The notes: generated from the sequence alone by a model not told the origin. Positions 43,665-52,339 are shown, counted from the first letter of the stretch. The stretch is DNA of 54,377 bases from Thauera sp. 28 (GCF_000310145.2 NZ_AMXA01000025.1:1-54377); one strand, 5' to 3'. A program made the numbers and translations.

Positions 43665-44317
43665 ACACACGAAAACTCCTGGCACTCGCCGTGTTGCTGA
43701 TCCTCGGCCTGGCCTTTTACTTCGGCATGGATGCCTATCGCGACCGCACACAGGCCGAACAGGACACGCGCATCGCTGTGGAAGGAAGCCGCCTCGTGCG
43801 GATGCATACCCCGATCATCGGGCCGCAGAACGCGCCGGTCACCATCGTCGAGTTCTTCGATCCCGCCTGCGAGACCTGCCGCGCCTTCTATCCGATCGTC
43901 AAGCAGATCATGGCCCAGCATCCGGACAAGGTTCGGCTTGCGCTGCGCTATGCACCCTTCCATCACGGCTCGGACCAGGTGGTGAAACTGATCGAGGCTG
44001 CGCGCAAGCAGGGACTCTATACCCCGGTGCTCGAGGCGCTGCTGGCCGCACAGCCCGAGTGGGCCGACCACGCGGCGCCCAACATCGGCATCGCCTTCGA
44101 AGCAGCCGCTCGGGCCGGCCTGGACATGGAACGCGCCCGGCAGGACATGGAAACGCCCGAGATCCAGGCCGTGCTCGCGCAGGACATCGAGGATCTGACC
44201 GCGTTGCAGGTCAGCAAGACGCCGACCTTCTTTGTCAACGGACGCAGTCTGCCCAGCTTCGGTCCGGAACAACTCACACGCCTCGTGGCCGAGGAAGTGG
44301 GGAAATTACAGCGGTGA
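43661..44317 (+). CDS. DsbA-like periplasmic thioredoxin-fold protein, copy 2
   Basis: A 218-residue near-copy of the protein at 40165-40821: same anchor ([17 protein letters not shown]), same active site ACETCRAF and same cis-proline loop ([10 protein letters not shown]). The most changed stretch is just after the anchor (TRIAVEGSRL versus [10 protein letters not shown]). It starts inside the end of dsbB copy 2. Its stop overlaps the GTG of a truncated ynfA. Confidence 0.9.
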   Translation: MNTRKLLALAVLLILGLAFYFGMDAYRDRTQAEQDTRIAVEGSRLVRMHTPIIGPQNAPVTIVEFFDPACETCRAFYPIVKQIMAQHPDKVRLALRYAPFHHGSDQVVKLIEAARKQGLYTPVLEALLAAQPEWADHAAPNIGIAFEAAARAGLDMERARQDMETPEIQAVLAQDIEDLTALQVSKTPTFFVNGRSLPSFGPEQLTRLVAEEVGKLQR

Positions 44318-44370
44318 TCGAAGCGTTCGGGCTCGCTGGCCTGCTTTCCGTGATAGCAGCGGCCGCAAAC
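44314..44370 (+). pseudogene. Truncated ynfA remnant
   Basis: The GTG at 44314 overlaps the dsbA copy 2 stop just as the TTG of the intact ynfA does. The first residues (MIEAFGLAGLLSVIAAAA) parallel [18 protein letters not shown], then similarity is lost after about 19 codons and the membrane helices are absent. The duplication therefore once included ynfA and was cut here. Confidence 0.7.
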
Positions 44371-44446
44371 CGGGGGCGAGCTTTACAGGCACGACTCCGG
44401 TTTGCCCGAGAACAAAACGCAGATGAGCTCGACCGATCCGAGCAAA

Positions 44447-44800
44447 TCAGGAACTACGTTTCGGGATCGCTGCCGTGCAGTCCCTGAAGTTCACGTAAAC
44501 CTTGTCCCCCACCTGCAACTTCGGCTCAGCTGGCAGCCTCGCAGTCCGCGCATACGGATGGCCGTTGCGTTTGAACGCGATTGTCACGTAGGTGACGTTA
44601 CTTGCCTCTCCGACTGTCTCATCTCTGCAGTCATAGAACGATGGCCGTTGAAGCTCTTTGCCCAAGCCGATCTCGACGACAGTACCTTTGCGCCAGCCAT
44701 CGCCCTGCGCGTACTTATCTTCATACACGACGGCGGCCGCACATCCGGTCAAGCCACCAGCGACGACCAAGGCCAGTCCTGGCCCAATCAATGCTTTCAT
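44447..44800 (-). CDS. Putative lipoprotein of the metal island
   Basis: A 117-residue protein with a lipoprotein signal: MKALIGPGLALVVAGGLTGC, the last Cys being the likely lipidation site. The mature part has GWRKGTVVEIGLGKELQRPS, TIAFKRNGHPYARTARLPAE and a final GDKVYVNFRDC with paired Cys (SFYDC and FRDC) that could form a disulfide, possibly by the local Dsb proteins. The domain resembles small beta-barrel surface proteins such as glycine-zipper-free SlyB relatives, without certainty. It ends the czcCBA-side gene series. A broken copy lies at 35089-35456. Function unknown. Confidence 0.75.
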   Translation of the reverse strand: MKALIGPGLALVVAGGLTGCAAAVVYEDKYAQGDGWRKGTVVEIGLGKELQRPSFYDCRDETVGEASNVTYVTIAFKRNGHPYARTARLPAEPKLQVGDKVYVNFRDCTAAIPKRSS

Positions 44801-44864
44801 CTTGCTACCGCCGAGCGCCTGAGGTGACCGCCTGCGCGCCGTTGCCGCAGGCGGTCGGGCGGAG

Positions 44865-45251
44865 TCACTTCAGTGTGAAGCGTGCCGTGGTGGAAGGCTT
44901 GCCCGGAAGGGTGACAACCGCGACCAGCTTGGTGCCGGCGCCGACCTTGAAGCTACCCTTGGCTTCGAGTCGATCACCTGCAGGCCTGAGTTCGACATCT
45001 TGCTTGTTTGCGCCAGACAGCAGCGTGAGCTTGGCACTGCCGTTTGCCACATCAACAGGCTTGCCGTGATCGCGAAGATGCAACTGGATCACCTCGGGCT
45101 TGGCAACGAGTTCGAGATCGAGATCCTTGACCTCGACCACCACGCCTCCATGCATCGATTCATGCTCGTGAGCATGGTCATGCTTGTCGGCTGCAAAGGT
45201 GGGGCCCACAGACACGAGAGCAGCGAGGGCGACGACTTTTGAGAACTTCAT
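44865..45251 (-). CDS. His-rich periplasmic metal-binding protein
   Basis: A 128-residue protein from ATG 45251 behind AGGAAA. Signal peptide MKFSKVVALAALVSVGPTFA, then DKHDHAHEHESMHGG, a His cluster, and a beta-rich domain (KPEVIQLHLRDHGKPVDVAN, VGAGTKLVAVVTLPG). It lies 41 bases downstream of the RND pump gene in the same operon. Small His-rich periplasmic proteins often pass metal to RND pumps, so a metallochaperone role is likely but inferred. It is not a CusF by sequence. Confidence 0.8.
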   Translation of the reverse strand: MKFSKVVALAALVSVGPTFAADKHDHAHEHESMHGGVVVEVKDLDLELVAKPEVIQLHLRDHGKPVDVANGSAKLTLLSGANKQDVELRPAGDRLEAKGSFKVGAGTKLVAVVTLPGKPSTTARFTLK

Positions 45252-45292
45252 GGTTTTTCCTTTCTGGTTTGCATGAGGCGGGTTAAGCAGCG

Positions 45293-48200
45293 TCAGAATG
45301 CTTCGGCATTTCGATCGTCGAGCAGACTCTCTGCATCGCGGCGGCCGAAGAGCCAGAACATTGCAGGGGTAAGGAAGGTATCCAGCAGGGTCGAACTGAT
45401 GAGGCCCGAGAAGATCACCACGGCCACCGGATGCAGAATCTCGGTACCCGGGCGCTCGGCCTCGAACAGCAGCGGTGCAAGCGCAAACGCGGTTACCAGT
45501 GCGGTCATCAGCACCGGCGACAGGCGCTCGATCGAGCCCCGCAGGATCATCGTGTGGTCGAAGCTCTCGCCCTCGATACGCATCAGGTTGAGGTAATGGC
45601 TCACCTTGAGGATGCCGTTTCGCACCGAAATACCTGCAAGCGTGATGAAGCCGACGAGTGCCGCCACCGACAACGGCTGACCGGAGATCCACAGTCCAAT
45701 CACCGCCCCGACCAGTGCGAGCGGAATGTTCGCCATGATGAGCGCCGAGAGTCGAACCGACTTGTAGCGGCTGTAAAGCACGACGAACATCAGCACGAGT
45801 GAGATGATCGAAAGCAACCCGACTAAACGGGATGCCTCTTCCTGAGCTTGGAACTGCCCGCCGAGGGTGATGAAGTAGCCCTCGGGCAACTTAAGGTCGG
45901 CCACGACGGCACGGATGTCCTCGACGACCTCCGATAGCGGACGCTGTTGCGCATTGGCCGAAAGCACGATGCGGCGCTTACCGTCGTCCCGGCTCACTTG
46001 GTTCGGACCGTCACCATCCTCGATCGACGCCAGCTTCGACAAGGGCACATGTCCGGTCGGCGTTTCGATCAGGATCTGAGCCAGCCCGTCGACCGAGCGC
46101 GCCGTTTCCGGTAGGCGAACGACCAATGCGAACCGTCGACCACCCTCGACGATCTGGGTGACCTTCTCGCCCTCGACGAGGTTTTGCAGCGCGGCCAGAA
46201 TCTGCGGTGCCGGCACCCCGTAACGGGCAGCGGCCGCATAGTCGATCCGCACCTTGATCTGCGGCGCGAGCACTTGCTTCTCGATCTCCAGGTCGGCGAG
46301 CCCCGGAATGGCGGCAAGCCGCGTTCGCAATAGGTCAGCCTGACCGCGCAGGGTGTCGAGATCCTCGCCGAAGATTTTGATCGCGATCTGCGAGCGCACG
46401 CCCGACAGCATGTGGTCGATGCGATGTGAGATCGGTTGCCCGATCGCGATCGCAGCTGGCAGATTGACCAGTCGCGACCGGATGTCTGCGGTGATCTCAC
46501 CCATTGAGCGGCTCAGCTCACCGGCGGGTTTCAGCCCCACATCGAGCTCGCTGACGTGGACACCTTCCGCATGCTCGTCAAGCTCGGCCCGCCCGCTTCG
46601 GCGCCCGACGTGCGTCACTTCGGGAACCTGTTTCACGAGCACTTCCGCTTGCTGCGCGAGCGCGGTCGACTCCGCCAGGGTAACGCCCGGGTTGAGCCGC
46701 ATGCCGATCAGCAAGGTGCCTTCGTTGAACGGCGGCAGAAAGGTCGTGGGGAAGAACGGTACCGCAGCGGCAGCAATTGCCACCGCAACCGCACCCGCTG
46801 TGACGGCCGCCCTGGGGTGCTCGAGCACCCCCTGCAACGCCCCGCGATAACGTGCCTTGAGCCAGGCGAGCAAGCGCGTGTCACCGTGATCGAGGGACTT
46901 CATCCGGGGAAGCAGGTAAAAGGACAGCACCGGCGTCACGGTCACCGAGACGACCAACGAGGCGAGCGTGGAGACGATGAACGCCACGCCGAGCGGCACG
47001 AACAGCCGCCCCTCCATGCCAGGCAGCGCGAACAGCGGCAAGAACACCAGCACGATGATGATGGTCGCGTAAAGGATGGCCGAGCGCACTTCCATCGTTG
47101 CGCGCGCCACGAGTTCGATCGGGTGAAGCCGATGGTCGTGATGCTTTGCGCGGTCCTCCTTCAATCGGCGCAGCACGTTCTCTACGCCCACAACCGCATC
47201 GTCGACCAAGCCGCCAATCGCAATCGCGAGACCACCAAGGGTCATCGTGTTGATCGACTGCCCGAAATACTTGAAGACCAACGCCGTCATGAAGATGGAC
47301 ACCGGAATCGCGGTGAGCGCGATGATCGTCGGGCGCAGGGTGCCGAGAAAAAAGAAGAGGATTGCTGCAACGAACACCGATGCGCCAATCAGCTTACCCT
47401 TGAGCGTGCTGATCGATGCCTCGATGAAAGTCGCCTGCCGGAAGGTCACCTCCGGCGCATCCATCCCGGCCGGGAGCGATATCTTCATCTCTTCGAGCGC
47501 GGTTTCGATCGAGCGAGTCAGGTGAATGGTGTCCGCCGTAGGCTGCTTCTGAATGCCGAGAATGACGGCCGGTTTGCCCTCGAAGCCCGCATCCCCCCGT
47601 TTGGGCGCCGCTGCGAAGGTCACGGATGCGATCTGACGCAGCAGGATCGGCTGGCCATCTCGCGCAGTGATCGCGAGGTTCTTCAGATCCTCCAGGCTCG
47701 AGGTCCGACCGAGATGGCGGATGAGATACTCGCGCCCGTTCAGTTCGAGAAAGCCCCCCGAGGTGTTCGACGAGAAGCCTCGAATCGCCCCTTCCAACTG
47801 CTCCAACGAAACACCGAGCTCAGCCATACGGCGGGTGTCGGGCTGAACCTGGAACTGCCGCACCTCCCCGCCAATCGGGATGACTTGCGCGATGCCGGGG
47901 ATCGCCATCAGGCGCGGACGAAGAACCCAGTCCGCATACTCTCGGACCTGCATCGGCGAGATCTTTGCCGTGTCGATCGGGATCGCGATCTGCATGATCT
48001 CGCCCATGACCGAGCTGATCGGCCCCATGCGCGGAATCACGTCTTCAGGCAACCCTTCCTCCATGGCTGAGAGGCGTTCCGACACCATCTGCCGGGCGCG
48101 GAAAATCTCGGTACTCCAGTCGAAGGTCACGTAGATGAAGGACAGCCCCGAGCTCGAGGTAGAGCGCACTGACTCCACGCCGGGCAAACCATTCATGGTG

Positions 48201-48412
48201 GTCTCGAGCGGAAAGGTGATGAGTTGCTCGACCTCCTCCGCCGCCATGCCGCCGGCTTCGGTCATGATCGTGACCGTCGGCTTGTTGAGATCCGGAAATA
48301 CGTCCACGGGTGTTCGCGAAAGCGTGAACGCACCGTAGGCCATCAGTACCAGGCTGGCGATAATCACCAGCAGCCGGTTACCAAGGCTGTTGTCGAGTAG
48401 CCACTTGAACAT
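45293..48412 (-). CDS. czcA: CzcA-like heavy-metal RND efflux pump
   Basis: A 1039-residue inner-membrane RND transporter with 12 expected helices and two large periplasmic loops. The N-terminus MFKWLLDNSLGNRLLVIIAS and the TM4 region AIAIGGLVDDAVVGVENVLR (about residues 400-419) identify the heavy-metal efflux (HME) family. The TM4 signature has VDDA where classical CzcA has D-F-G-x-x-x-D-G-A, so it fits the Ni-type or unassigned HME class better than the Zn/Co/Cd class. It works with the membrane-fusion protein and outer-membrane channel encoded upstream. Full length. Confidence 0.93.
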   Translation of the reverse strand: MFKWLLDNSLGNRLLVIIASLVLMAYGAFTLSRTPVDVFPDLNKPTVTIMTEAGGMAAEEVEQLITFPLETTMNGLPGVESVRSTSSSGLSFIYVTFDWSTEIFRARQMVSERLSAMEEGLPEDVIPRMGPISSVMGEIMQIAIPIDTAKISPMQVREYADWVLRPRLMAIPGIAQVIPIGGEVRQFQVQPDTRRMAELGVSLEQLEGAIRGFSSNTSGGFLELNGREYLIRHLGRTSSLEDLKNLAITARDGQPILLRQIASVTFAAAPKRGDAGFEGKPAVILGIQKQPTADTIHLTRSIETALEEMKISLPAGMDAPEVTFRQATFIEASISTLKGKLIGASVFVAAILFFFLGTLRPTIIALTAIPVSIFMTALVFKYFGQSINTMTLGGLAIAIGGLVDDAVVGVENVLRRLKEDRAKHHDHRLHPIELVARATMEVRSAILYATIIIVLVFLPLFALPGMEGRLFVPLGVAFIVSTLASLVVSVTVTPVLSFYLLPRMKSLDHGDTRLLAWLKARYRGALQGVLEHPRAAVTAGAVAVAIAAAAVPFFPTTFLPPFNEGTLLIGMRLNPGVTLAESTALAQQAEVLVKQVPEVTHVGRRSGRAELDEHAEGVHVSELDVGLKPAGELSRSMGEITADIRSRLVNLPAAIAIGQPISHRIDHMLSGVRSQIAIKIFGEDLDTLRGQADLLRTRLAAIPGLADLEIEKQVLAPQIKVRIDYAAAARYGVPAPQILAALQNLVEGEKVTQIVEGGRRFALVVRLPETARSVDGLAQILIETPTGHVPLSKLASIEDGDGPNQVSRDDGKRRIVLSANAQQRPLSEVVEDIRAVVADLKLPEGYFITLGGQFQAQEEASRLVGLLSIISLVLMFVVLYSRYKSVRLSALIMANIPLALVGAVIGLWISGQPLSVAALVGFITLAGISVRNGILKVSHYLNLMRIEGESFDHTMILRGSIERLSPVLMTALVTAFALAPLLFEAERPGTEILHPVAVVIFSGLISSTLLDTFLTPAMFWLFGRRDAESLLDDRNAEAF

Positions 48413-48427
48413 CGGATAGACTCCCCG

Positions 48428-49540
48428 TCAGCGGATCTGGTTGATCAGCGTGGCGGCACGGGAGGCGACCCGCTCGCCGGCTTCGAGGCCGGACGTCACC
48501 CCAATATTCACACCGTCCAGCGGCGCGATCGTGACGGTCCGGGACTCGAAACGTTCGGGCGCCGTCTTTACCCAGACGATGGTTTGGTTTGCCGAATTCT
48601 TCAGCACCGATGCTGCGGGAACGCTTACACCCTGCTGCGTGCTGCGCGACTGGACGAAGACCTCGACCGGCTGCCCCACGGCAAGAAAGGCCAGCGCTTC
48701 ACCTTCGGCTGCAAAGGTGAGTGGCAAGGCCTGCTCGCGCAGGCTGCGGGCGGCGCCGATGAAGGTGAGCGGGATCCGCTGGTCGCCGACCGCAAGACTT
48801 GCAGAGGCGACATCCGCCGCCATTTCTGGATCATAGGAGAGCGCCTCGACGCGCAGCCGCTTCGGGTCGACGATCTCGAACACGAGCTCGCGCGCATCGA
48901 CCACCTGGCCTGACACGGCGTTAGTCGATGCGATCACACCGCTCACGGGTGCGGTCAGGACATCACGGGCATTGAGGCCACCACCGATCGCTTTCGATCT
49001 AGCCTTCAGGCTGGCAAGCTCGCTTTCGGCCGCTTCGATCTCCTTGCGCGGTACCGTGTCGGCGAGTTCCTTCAGACGCGCGAGGCGCTTTTCCACAAGG
49101 GCCCTGGCCGCGTGCAGCTCGGCCAATTGCGCCATCTGGTTAGACCGCTCGATCTGGTCCGTCGAAGGACTGACGTAAGCCAGCACGACCCCCTTCTTCA
49201 CGGCCTGACCGACGCTTGGCAACCCCTGCGGGCCCGCCTCCAGGCGCCCAGCCACCATGGCCTGCACCTTTCCGCCGGCATTCGGGTCCATGACCACCTT
49301 GCCGGCCAGCGCGGTGGTACGCGGCAATTCGCCGGCTTCCGTAACCAACGTGCGAACACCGATCTGGCGTTGTGCCGGCTTTGGCAGAAAGACACTGCCA
49401 TCGGCTTGCCGTTGTGGCCCATTGCCTCCTGCCACAACTGGACCTTCATCGCCATGATCATGGCCTTCGCCAGCAAAGGCATTCCATGAGGCACTGGCCG
49501 ATACCAGCGCCAGCGCAGCAAACAGTACGCTCAGCTTCAT
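48428..49540 (-). CDS. czcB: CzcB-like membrane-fusion (adaptor) protein
   Basis: A 370-residue periplasmic adaptor of the HlyD/CusB family. Signal peptide through SASWNAFA, then the His motif GEGHDHGDEG. A barrel-sandwich hybrid with GGKVQAMVAGRLEAGP and LTAPVSGVIASTNAVSGQVV flanks a helical hairpin (about residues 130-180), as in RND adaptors. The ATG overlaps the stop of the gene upstream. It links CzcA to CzcC. The His motif at the N-terminus is the same in the gene upstream, which suggests shared metal binding. Confidence 0.92.
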   Translation of the reverse strand: MKLSVLFAALALVSASASWNAFAGEGHDHGDEGPVVAGGNGPQRQADGSVFLPKPAQRQIGVRTLVTEAGELPRTTALAGKVVMDPNAGGKVQAMVAGRLEAGPQGLPSVGQAVKKGVVLAYVSPSTDQIERSNQMAQLAELHAARALVEKRLARLKELADTVPRKEIEAAESELASLKARSKAIGGGLNARDVLTAPVSGVIASTNAVSGQVVDARELVFEIVDPKRLRVEALSYDPEMAADVASASLAVGDQRIPLTFIGAARSLREQALPLTFAAEGEALAFLAVGQPVEVFVQSRSTQQGVSVPAASVLKNSANQTIVWVKTAPERFESRTVTIAPLDGVNIGVTSGLEAGERVASRAATLINQIR

Positions 49541-50100
49541 GCGGCACCTCCAGTCGAGCGATTACGCGAATTCCCCTTGCGAAGCACAATCCAGCCGATG
49601 AGGCCTAGCACAAGCCCCCCCGCGCCTGCCCCAATTGCGTAGGGTTTAATGTCCAATTCGGCAACCTCTTCGTGCGCCTCGGCGGCGGTCTCATGCAAGT
49701 CGAGCTCACCAGCGAGCAAATCGGCGTCCTGGCCGGCAATCACCGTTGCCGTGACAGAGACGACACCCGGCTTGAGCGTCTCCTCGAGCGTGGCCCCGAA
49801 CTCACCGTCGGCATGGGGCGTGAGCGCAACGGCCTTCCCATCGAGTTCCAGATCGACCTTTGCGTCCTTGACCGGACTGTTGTCAGCGAAGTGGTCAAGA
49901 TAGACGGTGACGTTCTTGCCATTCACTACGCCGACCAGCTCGAAGAGTTCCGAGACGGCGGTAAATCGCGGCAATGCCGGGCCCGCTGTGGTCGCGGGCG
50001 CTTCTCCATGGTCGTGTCCGTCACCGGCCAGCGTTTGCGGGGCAAGCCCGGCAAGCACGGCAGCGAGGCTCCATGCCGCGAGGGTATGAGTGGATTTCAT
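49537..50100 (-). CDS. Czc-operon periplasmic protein with His motif and C-terminal anchor
   Basis: A 187-residue protein from ATG 50100 after AGGATC; an ATG at 50121 overlapping czcC is an alternative. It has a signal peptide (MKSTHTLAAWSLAAVLAGLA), a His motif GDGHDHGEAP, a beta-rich domain (KNVTVYLDHFADNSPVKDAK) and a C-terminal membrane helix (AGAGGLVLGLIGWIVLRKG) with a basic end. It looks like the N-terminal part of longer CzcB proteins split into its own gene between czcC and czcB. It probably captures metal in the periplasm for the pump. Not assigned to a named family. Confidence 0.8.
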   Translation of the reverse strand: MKSTHTLAAWSLAAVLAGLAPQTLAGDGHDHGEAPATTAGPALPRFTAVSELFELVGVVNGKNVTVYLDHFADNSPVKDAKVDLELDGKAVALTPHADGEFGATLEETLKPGVVSVTATVIAGQDADLLAGELDLHETAAEAHEEVAELDIKPYAIGAGAGGLVLGLIGWIVLRKGNSRNRSTGGAA

Positions 50101-50117
50101 TTTGGGGATCCTGTTAT

Positions 50118-51386
50118 TCATTCGGGAAGCAGGCCCAACGCTTGGCGCTGGGCCGAGATGGCGGCTGCCAGATCAATACGCGCGCGCGCGCGCTCGCGTT
50201 CGGCCTCGGCCGCCTCGAATTCGATGCGCAGACGGGTCGGCAGATCGGCCTCACCGAGGCGGAACGCCTTCTCGAAGAAGCCGCGTGACGCCTGTGCGAG
50301 GTCGGAGCGCCGTTCAGCAGCGGCGACCTGCTGCCGTCTCGATTCGACGCGCTGGTGCGCCATCTCTGTTTCGGCCAGCAGACGTTCGAGTTCGATCTGC
50401 AGTTGCGCCTCGGCCTCGATGGCCTCTGCATTGGCGCTTGCAACGCGGGACCGGCTGCGCGAACCGGAACCAAGCGGAATGCGCAAGCCCAGCGTGACTG
50501 TCTGTTCCCAGGATTCACCCGATGCGCCGCGTTCGCGGGTGGTCGTGACACTCAACTCCGGATTCGCGCGGCCCTGAACGCTGGCAAGGGTCATCGTGCG
50601 CCGCGCAACGTCGACCCGATCACGCAGCTCGGCCACTGCAGGGTGCGCCGTCTCAAGAATCTGTGTCGGTGTCGCAGCGGACGGGACGGGCTCCGGCGCA
50701 GACACCCCGCCGGATGAGCGTTCTGGCCCGATTCCAGTGAGCGTGCGCAACTGCTGTGCAGCATCTGCAAGGGCGCTTTCTGCCTCGGCGACGGCGGCTT
50801 CAGCTGTAGCTTGGACACCGTCGGCCTGATGCTGATCTGCGCGCGCCAGATCACCCGCCTTGATGCGCTTGGCCACGTCGGCGGCCAGTTCGCGGGCGTT
50901 CGCGAGACCCGCCCTCGCCAGCGTCACATCTACACGCGCGCGTTGCCAATCCCAATATGCTGTGCGTACCGCTGCAGCGGTGCGCAACTGCGCGCCGCGA
51001 GCCCGGCTCGCCGTGGCAGCTATTTCGGCAGTGGCGAGGGCTGCAGTGCTCGAACGTTCGCCCGACAGCCAGATCGGAACCGCGATACCGACCTCGTACT
51101 CACGGCTCCCGCGATTGCTGTCCAACTGATCGGTCTTACCGGCTACCTCAAGGGCGGGCGGTTCGACAAACCAACTGTTGGCACTGTCGCGGCGCGCCTG
51201 CGCCGCTTCCTGTTGAGTCGTGAGCGACAGCGCTTCAGGCTGGCGTGCCCATGCTGCCTCGAAAGCGTGCTTGAGGGATAGGGCGGCACTTGGGGCCGGG
51301 GGGGTCAGCTGCTGCGCCCAGACACCGTTGACGGCAAGGCCGAGCATTAGCGCAGGCAGCCATTTGAGATGAAGTTGCTGAAACAT
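50118..51386 (-). CDS. czcC: CzcC-like outer-membrane efflux channel
   Basis: A 422-residue outer-membrane factor of the TolC family. Signal peptide MFQQLHLKWLPALMLGLAVN ending at VWA. It has two repeated halves of long helices with Ala, Gln and Arg: EAAQARRDSANSWFVEPP, YWDWQRARVDVTLARAGLAN and its second-half equivalent, and EFEAAEAERERARARIDLAA. First structural gene of the efflux operon; the next gene begins 17 bases after its stop or overlaps it. Completes the three-part exporter with CzcB and CzcA. Confidence 0.92.
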   Translation of the reverse strand: MFQQLHLKWLPALMLGLAVNGVWAQQLTPPAPSAALSLKHAFEAAWARQPEALSLTTQQEAAQARRDSANSWFVEPPALEVAGKTDQLDSNRGSREYEVGIAVPIWLSGERSSTAALATAEIAATASRARGAQLRTAAAVRTAYWDWQRARVDVTLARAGLANARELAADVAKRIKAGDLARADQHQADGVQATAEAAVAEAESALADAAQQLRTLTGIGPERSSGGVSAPEPVPSAATPTQILETAHPAVAELRDRVDVARRTMTLASVQGRANPELSVTTTRERGASGESWEQTVTLGLRIPLGSGSRSRSRVASANAEAIEAEAQLQIELERLLAETEMAHQRVESRRQQVAAAERRSDLAQASRGFFEKAFRLGEADLPTRLRIEFEAAEAERERARARIDLAAAISAQRQALGLLPE

Positions 51387-51428
51387 CCAATTCTCCGTTG
51401 ATGGAAAGACACGGGGAATCGGCAGAGG

Positions 51429-51479
51429 GCGATCGGACCGATCGCAATGGACGCGTGACGCTACCGCTCAAAGCGGTAG
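51429..51479. promoter_or_regulatory. Two strong hairpins between czcI and czcC
   Basis: A perfect 17-bp palindrome GCGATCGG-A-CCGATCGC (51429-51445) and a hairpin CTACCGCT-CAA-AGCGGTAG (51461-51479) lie in the 130-bp gap upstream of czcC. There is no T-run on the minus strand, so these are not standard terminators. They could be an mRNA-processing or attenuation site separating czcI from czcC, or operator sites. Confidence 0.45.
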
Positions 51480-51516
51480 GAACATCAAGAGGGAATGAAG
51501 GCGACCGCCCTGCCGA

Positions 51517-51867
51517 TCAGGCTGGGCGGGCCCATTTAGGGCGTTCGGGCTCTGCGGGATGCTCCGCAAGTGAGCACCCAGGTGTGACGCCGATGGGGAG
51601 GGATGCCTGATGCTGTGTGAATAGCGCGCTGGACTCACTCGTTACTGCTGAAGAGCCCACCACCTGGCACGATGCGCAGTCTGTGTGTGCGCCCTTCGTC
51701 AAGCCCCCTTTTTCCTTGCCTTTTGCATCTTCGGTGTGACGATGCGCGTGATGACCAAAATGATTGGCTGCGGCACCGGATTCGTGCGCGCAGTAATCGC
51801 CCACCGCCGCCCAACTCAGTTGGGCAGGCAGCAGGATCAAGAGGAAAATCGCAAGCCAACGACGCAT
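51517..51867 (-). CDS. CzcI-family periplasmic protein, copy 3
   Basis: A 116-residue protein in the position that czcI normally takes, upstream of czcC. Signal peptide MRRWLAIFLLILLPAQLSWA, then HFGHHAHRHTEDA, DCASCQVVG and the C-terminal EPERPKW. It is the most CzcI-like of the three copies by context. The -10-like TAGAAT (51880-51875) lies seven bases before the ATG, and a ribosome-binding site is not visible; the leaderless arrangement matches the other two copies. Likely modulates induction of the czc operon. Confidence 0.82.
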   Translation of the reverse strand: MRRWLAIFLLILLPAQLSWAAVGDYCAHESGAAANHFGHHAHRHTEDAKGKEKGGLTKGAHTDCASCQVVGSSAVTSESSALFTQHQASLPIGVTPGCSLAEHPAEPERPKWARPA

Positions 51868-52000
51868 GGCGCGGATTCTATCAATAAGGATTTGCTATCG
51901 TCGACAGCGACGGTACCAATGGGCAGACCAAACGGCGCTTTACGAGAACCTGCTGGGCGAAACGCCTGGACGGCCCGACGTCTCGCGCCGATAGGTGGCT

Positions 52001-52339
52001 TCAGGAGCCTCTGTACAGTTCATTCATGTACGCGCGCTCTGTCGGGGTCATGTCGACCAGCTCCTTGAGGACTTCTGCACGGGTCTTGCCGGGTCCGGAA
52101 GCACGCGAGGGCACCGCGAGGCCACGCTGCAGGTAGAAATAGCTGCCATCGGCCTTTGCCTGTTCGAGCTCGCGCAACACCTCGGCGCGGGTTTTCGTGC
52201 TCGTGGAGTGATCCGGATGGAACGTGAACCCCTGCTCGCCGGGAGCGGGATGCCACAGCGAGCTGGCTTGCGCAGCCGCAGGAACGACAAGGACGGCAGC
52301 AAGAAGCGAAAAAAGGGCAGTGGTGCGGGTTTTCGACAT
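52001..52339 (-). CDS. DUF4148-type exported small protein
   Basis: A 112-residue protein from ATG 52339 after GGAG. Signal peptide (TTALFSLLAAVLVVPAAAQA). The mature part has two KTRAEVL repeats: STKTRAEVLRELEQAKADGS and GPGKTRAEVLKELVDMTP, the mark of DUF4148 proteins common in Burkholderiales and Rhodocyclales. Function unknown. It is divergent from the two-component regulator gene, so both could be under its control, through the palindrome at 52459-52474. Confidence 0.82.
   Translation of the reverse strand: MSKTRTTALFSLLAAVLVVPAAAQASSLWHPAPGEQGFTFHPDHSTSTKTRAEVLRELEQAKADGSYFYLQRGLAVPSRASGPGKTRAEVLKELVDMTPTERAYMNELYRGS

Larger units (their letters stand above)
43239..44317 (+). repeat. 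dsbB-dsbA duplication, copy 2
   Basis: Colinear with 39743-40821 (see that entry). Divergence is mostly at third codon positions, which points to selection on both copies. Confidence 0.85.

Noticed and set aside
46556-48070. A 504-codon plus-strand frame inside czcA
   Set aside because: Composition dominated by Arg, His and Asp and wholly inside a well-supported RND gene.
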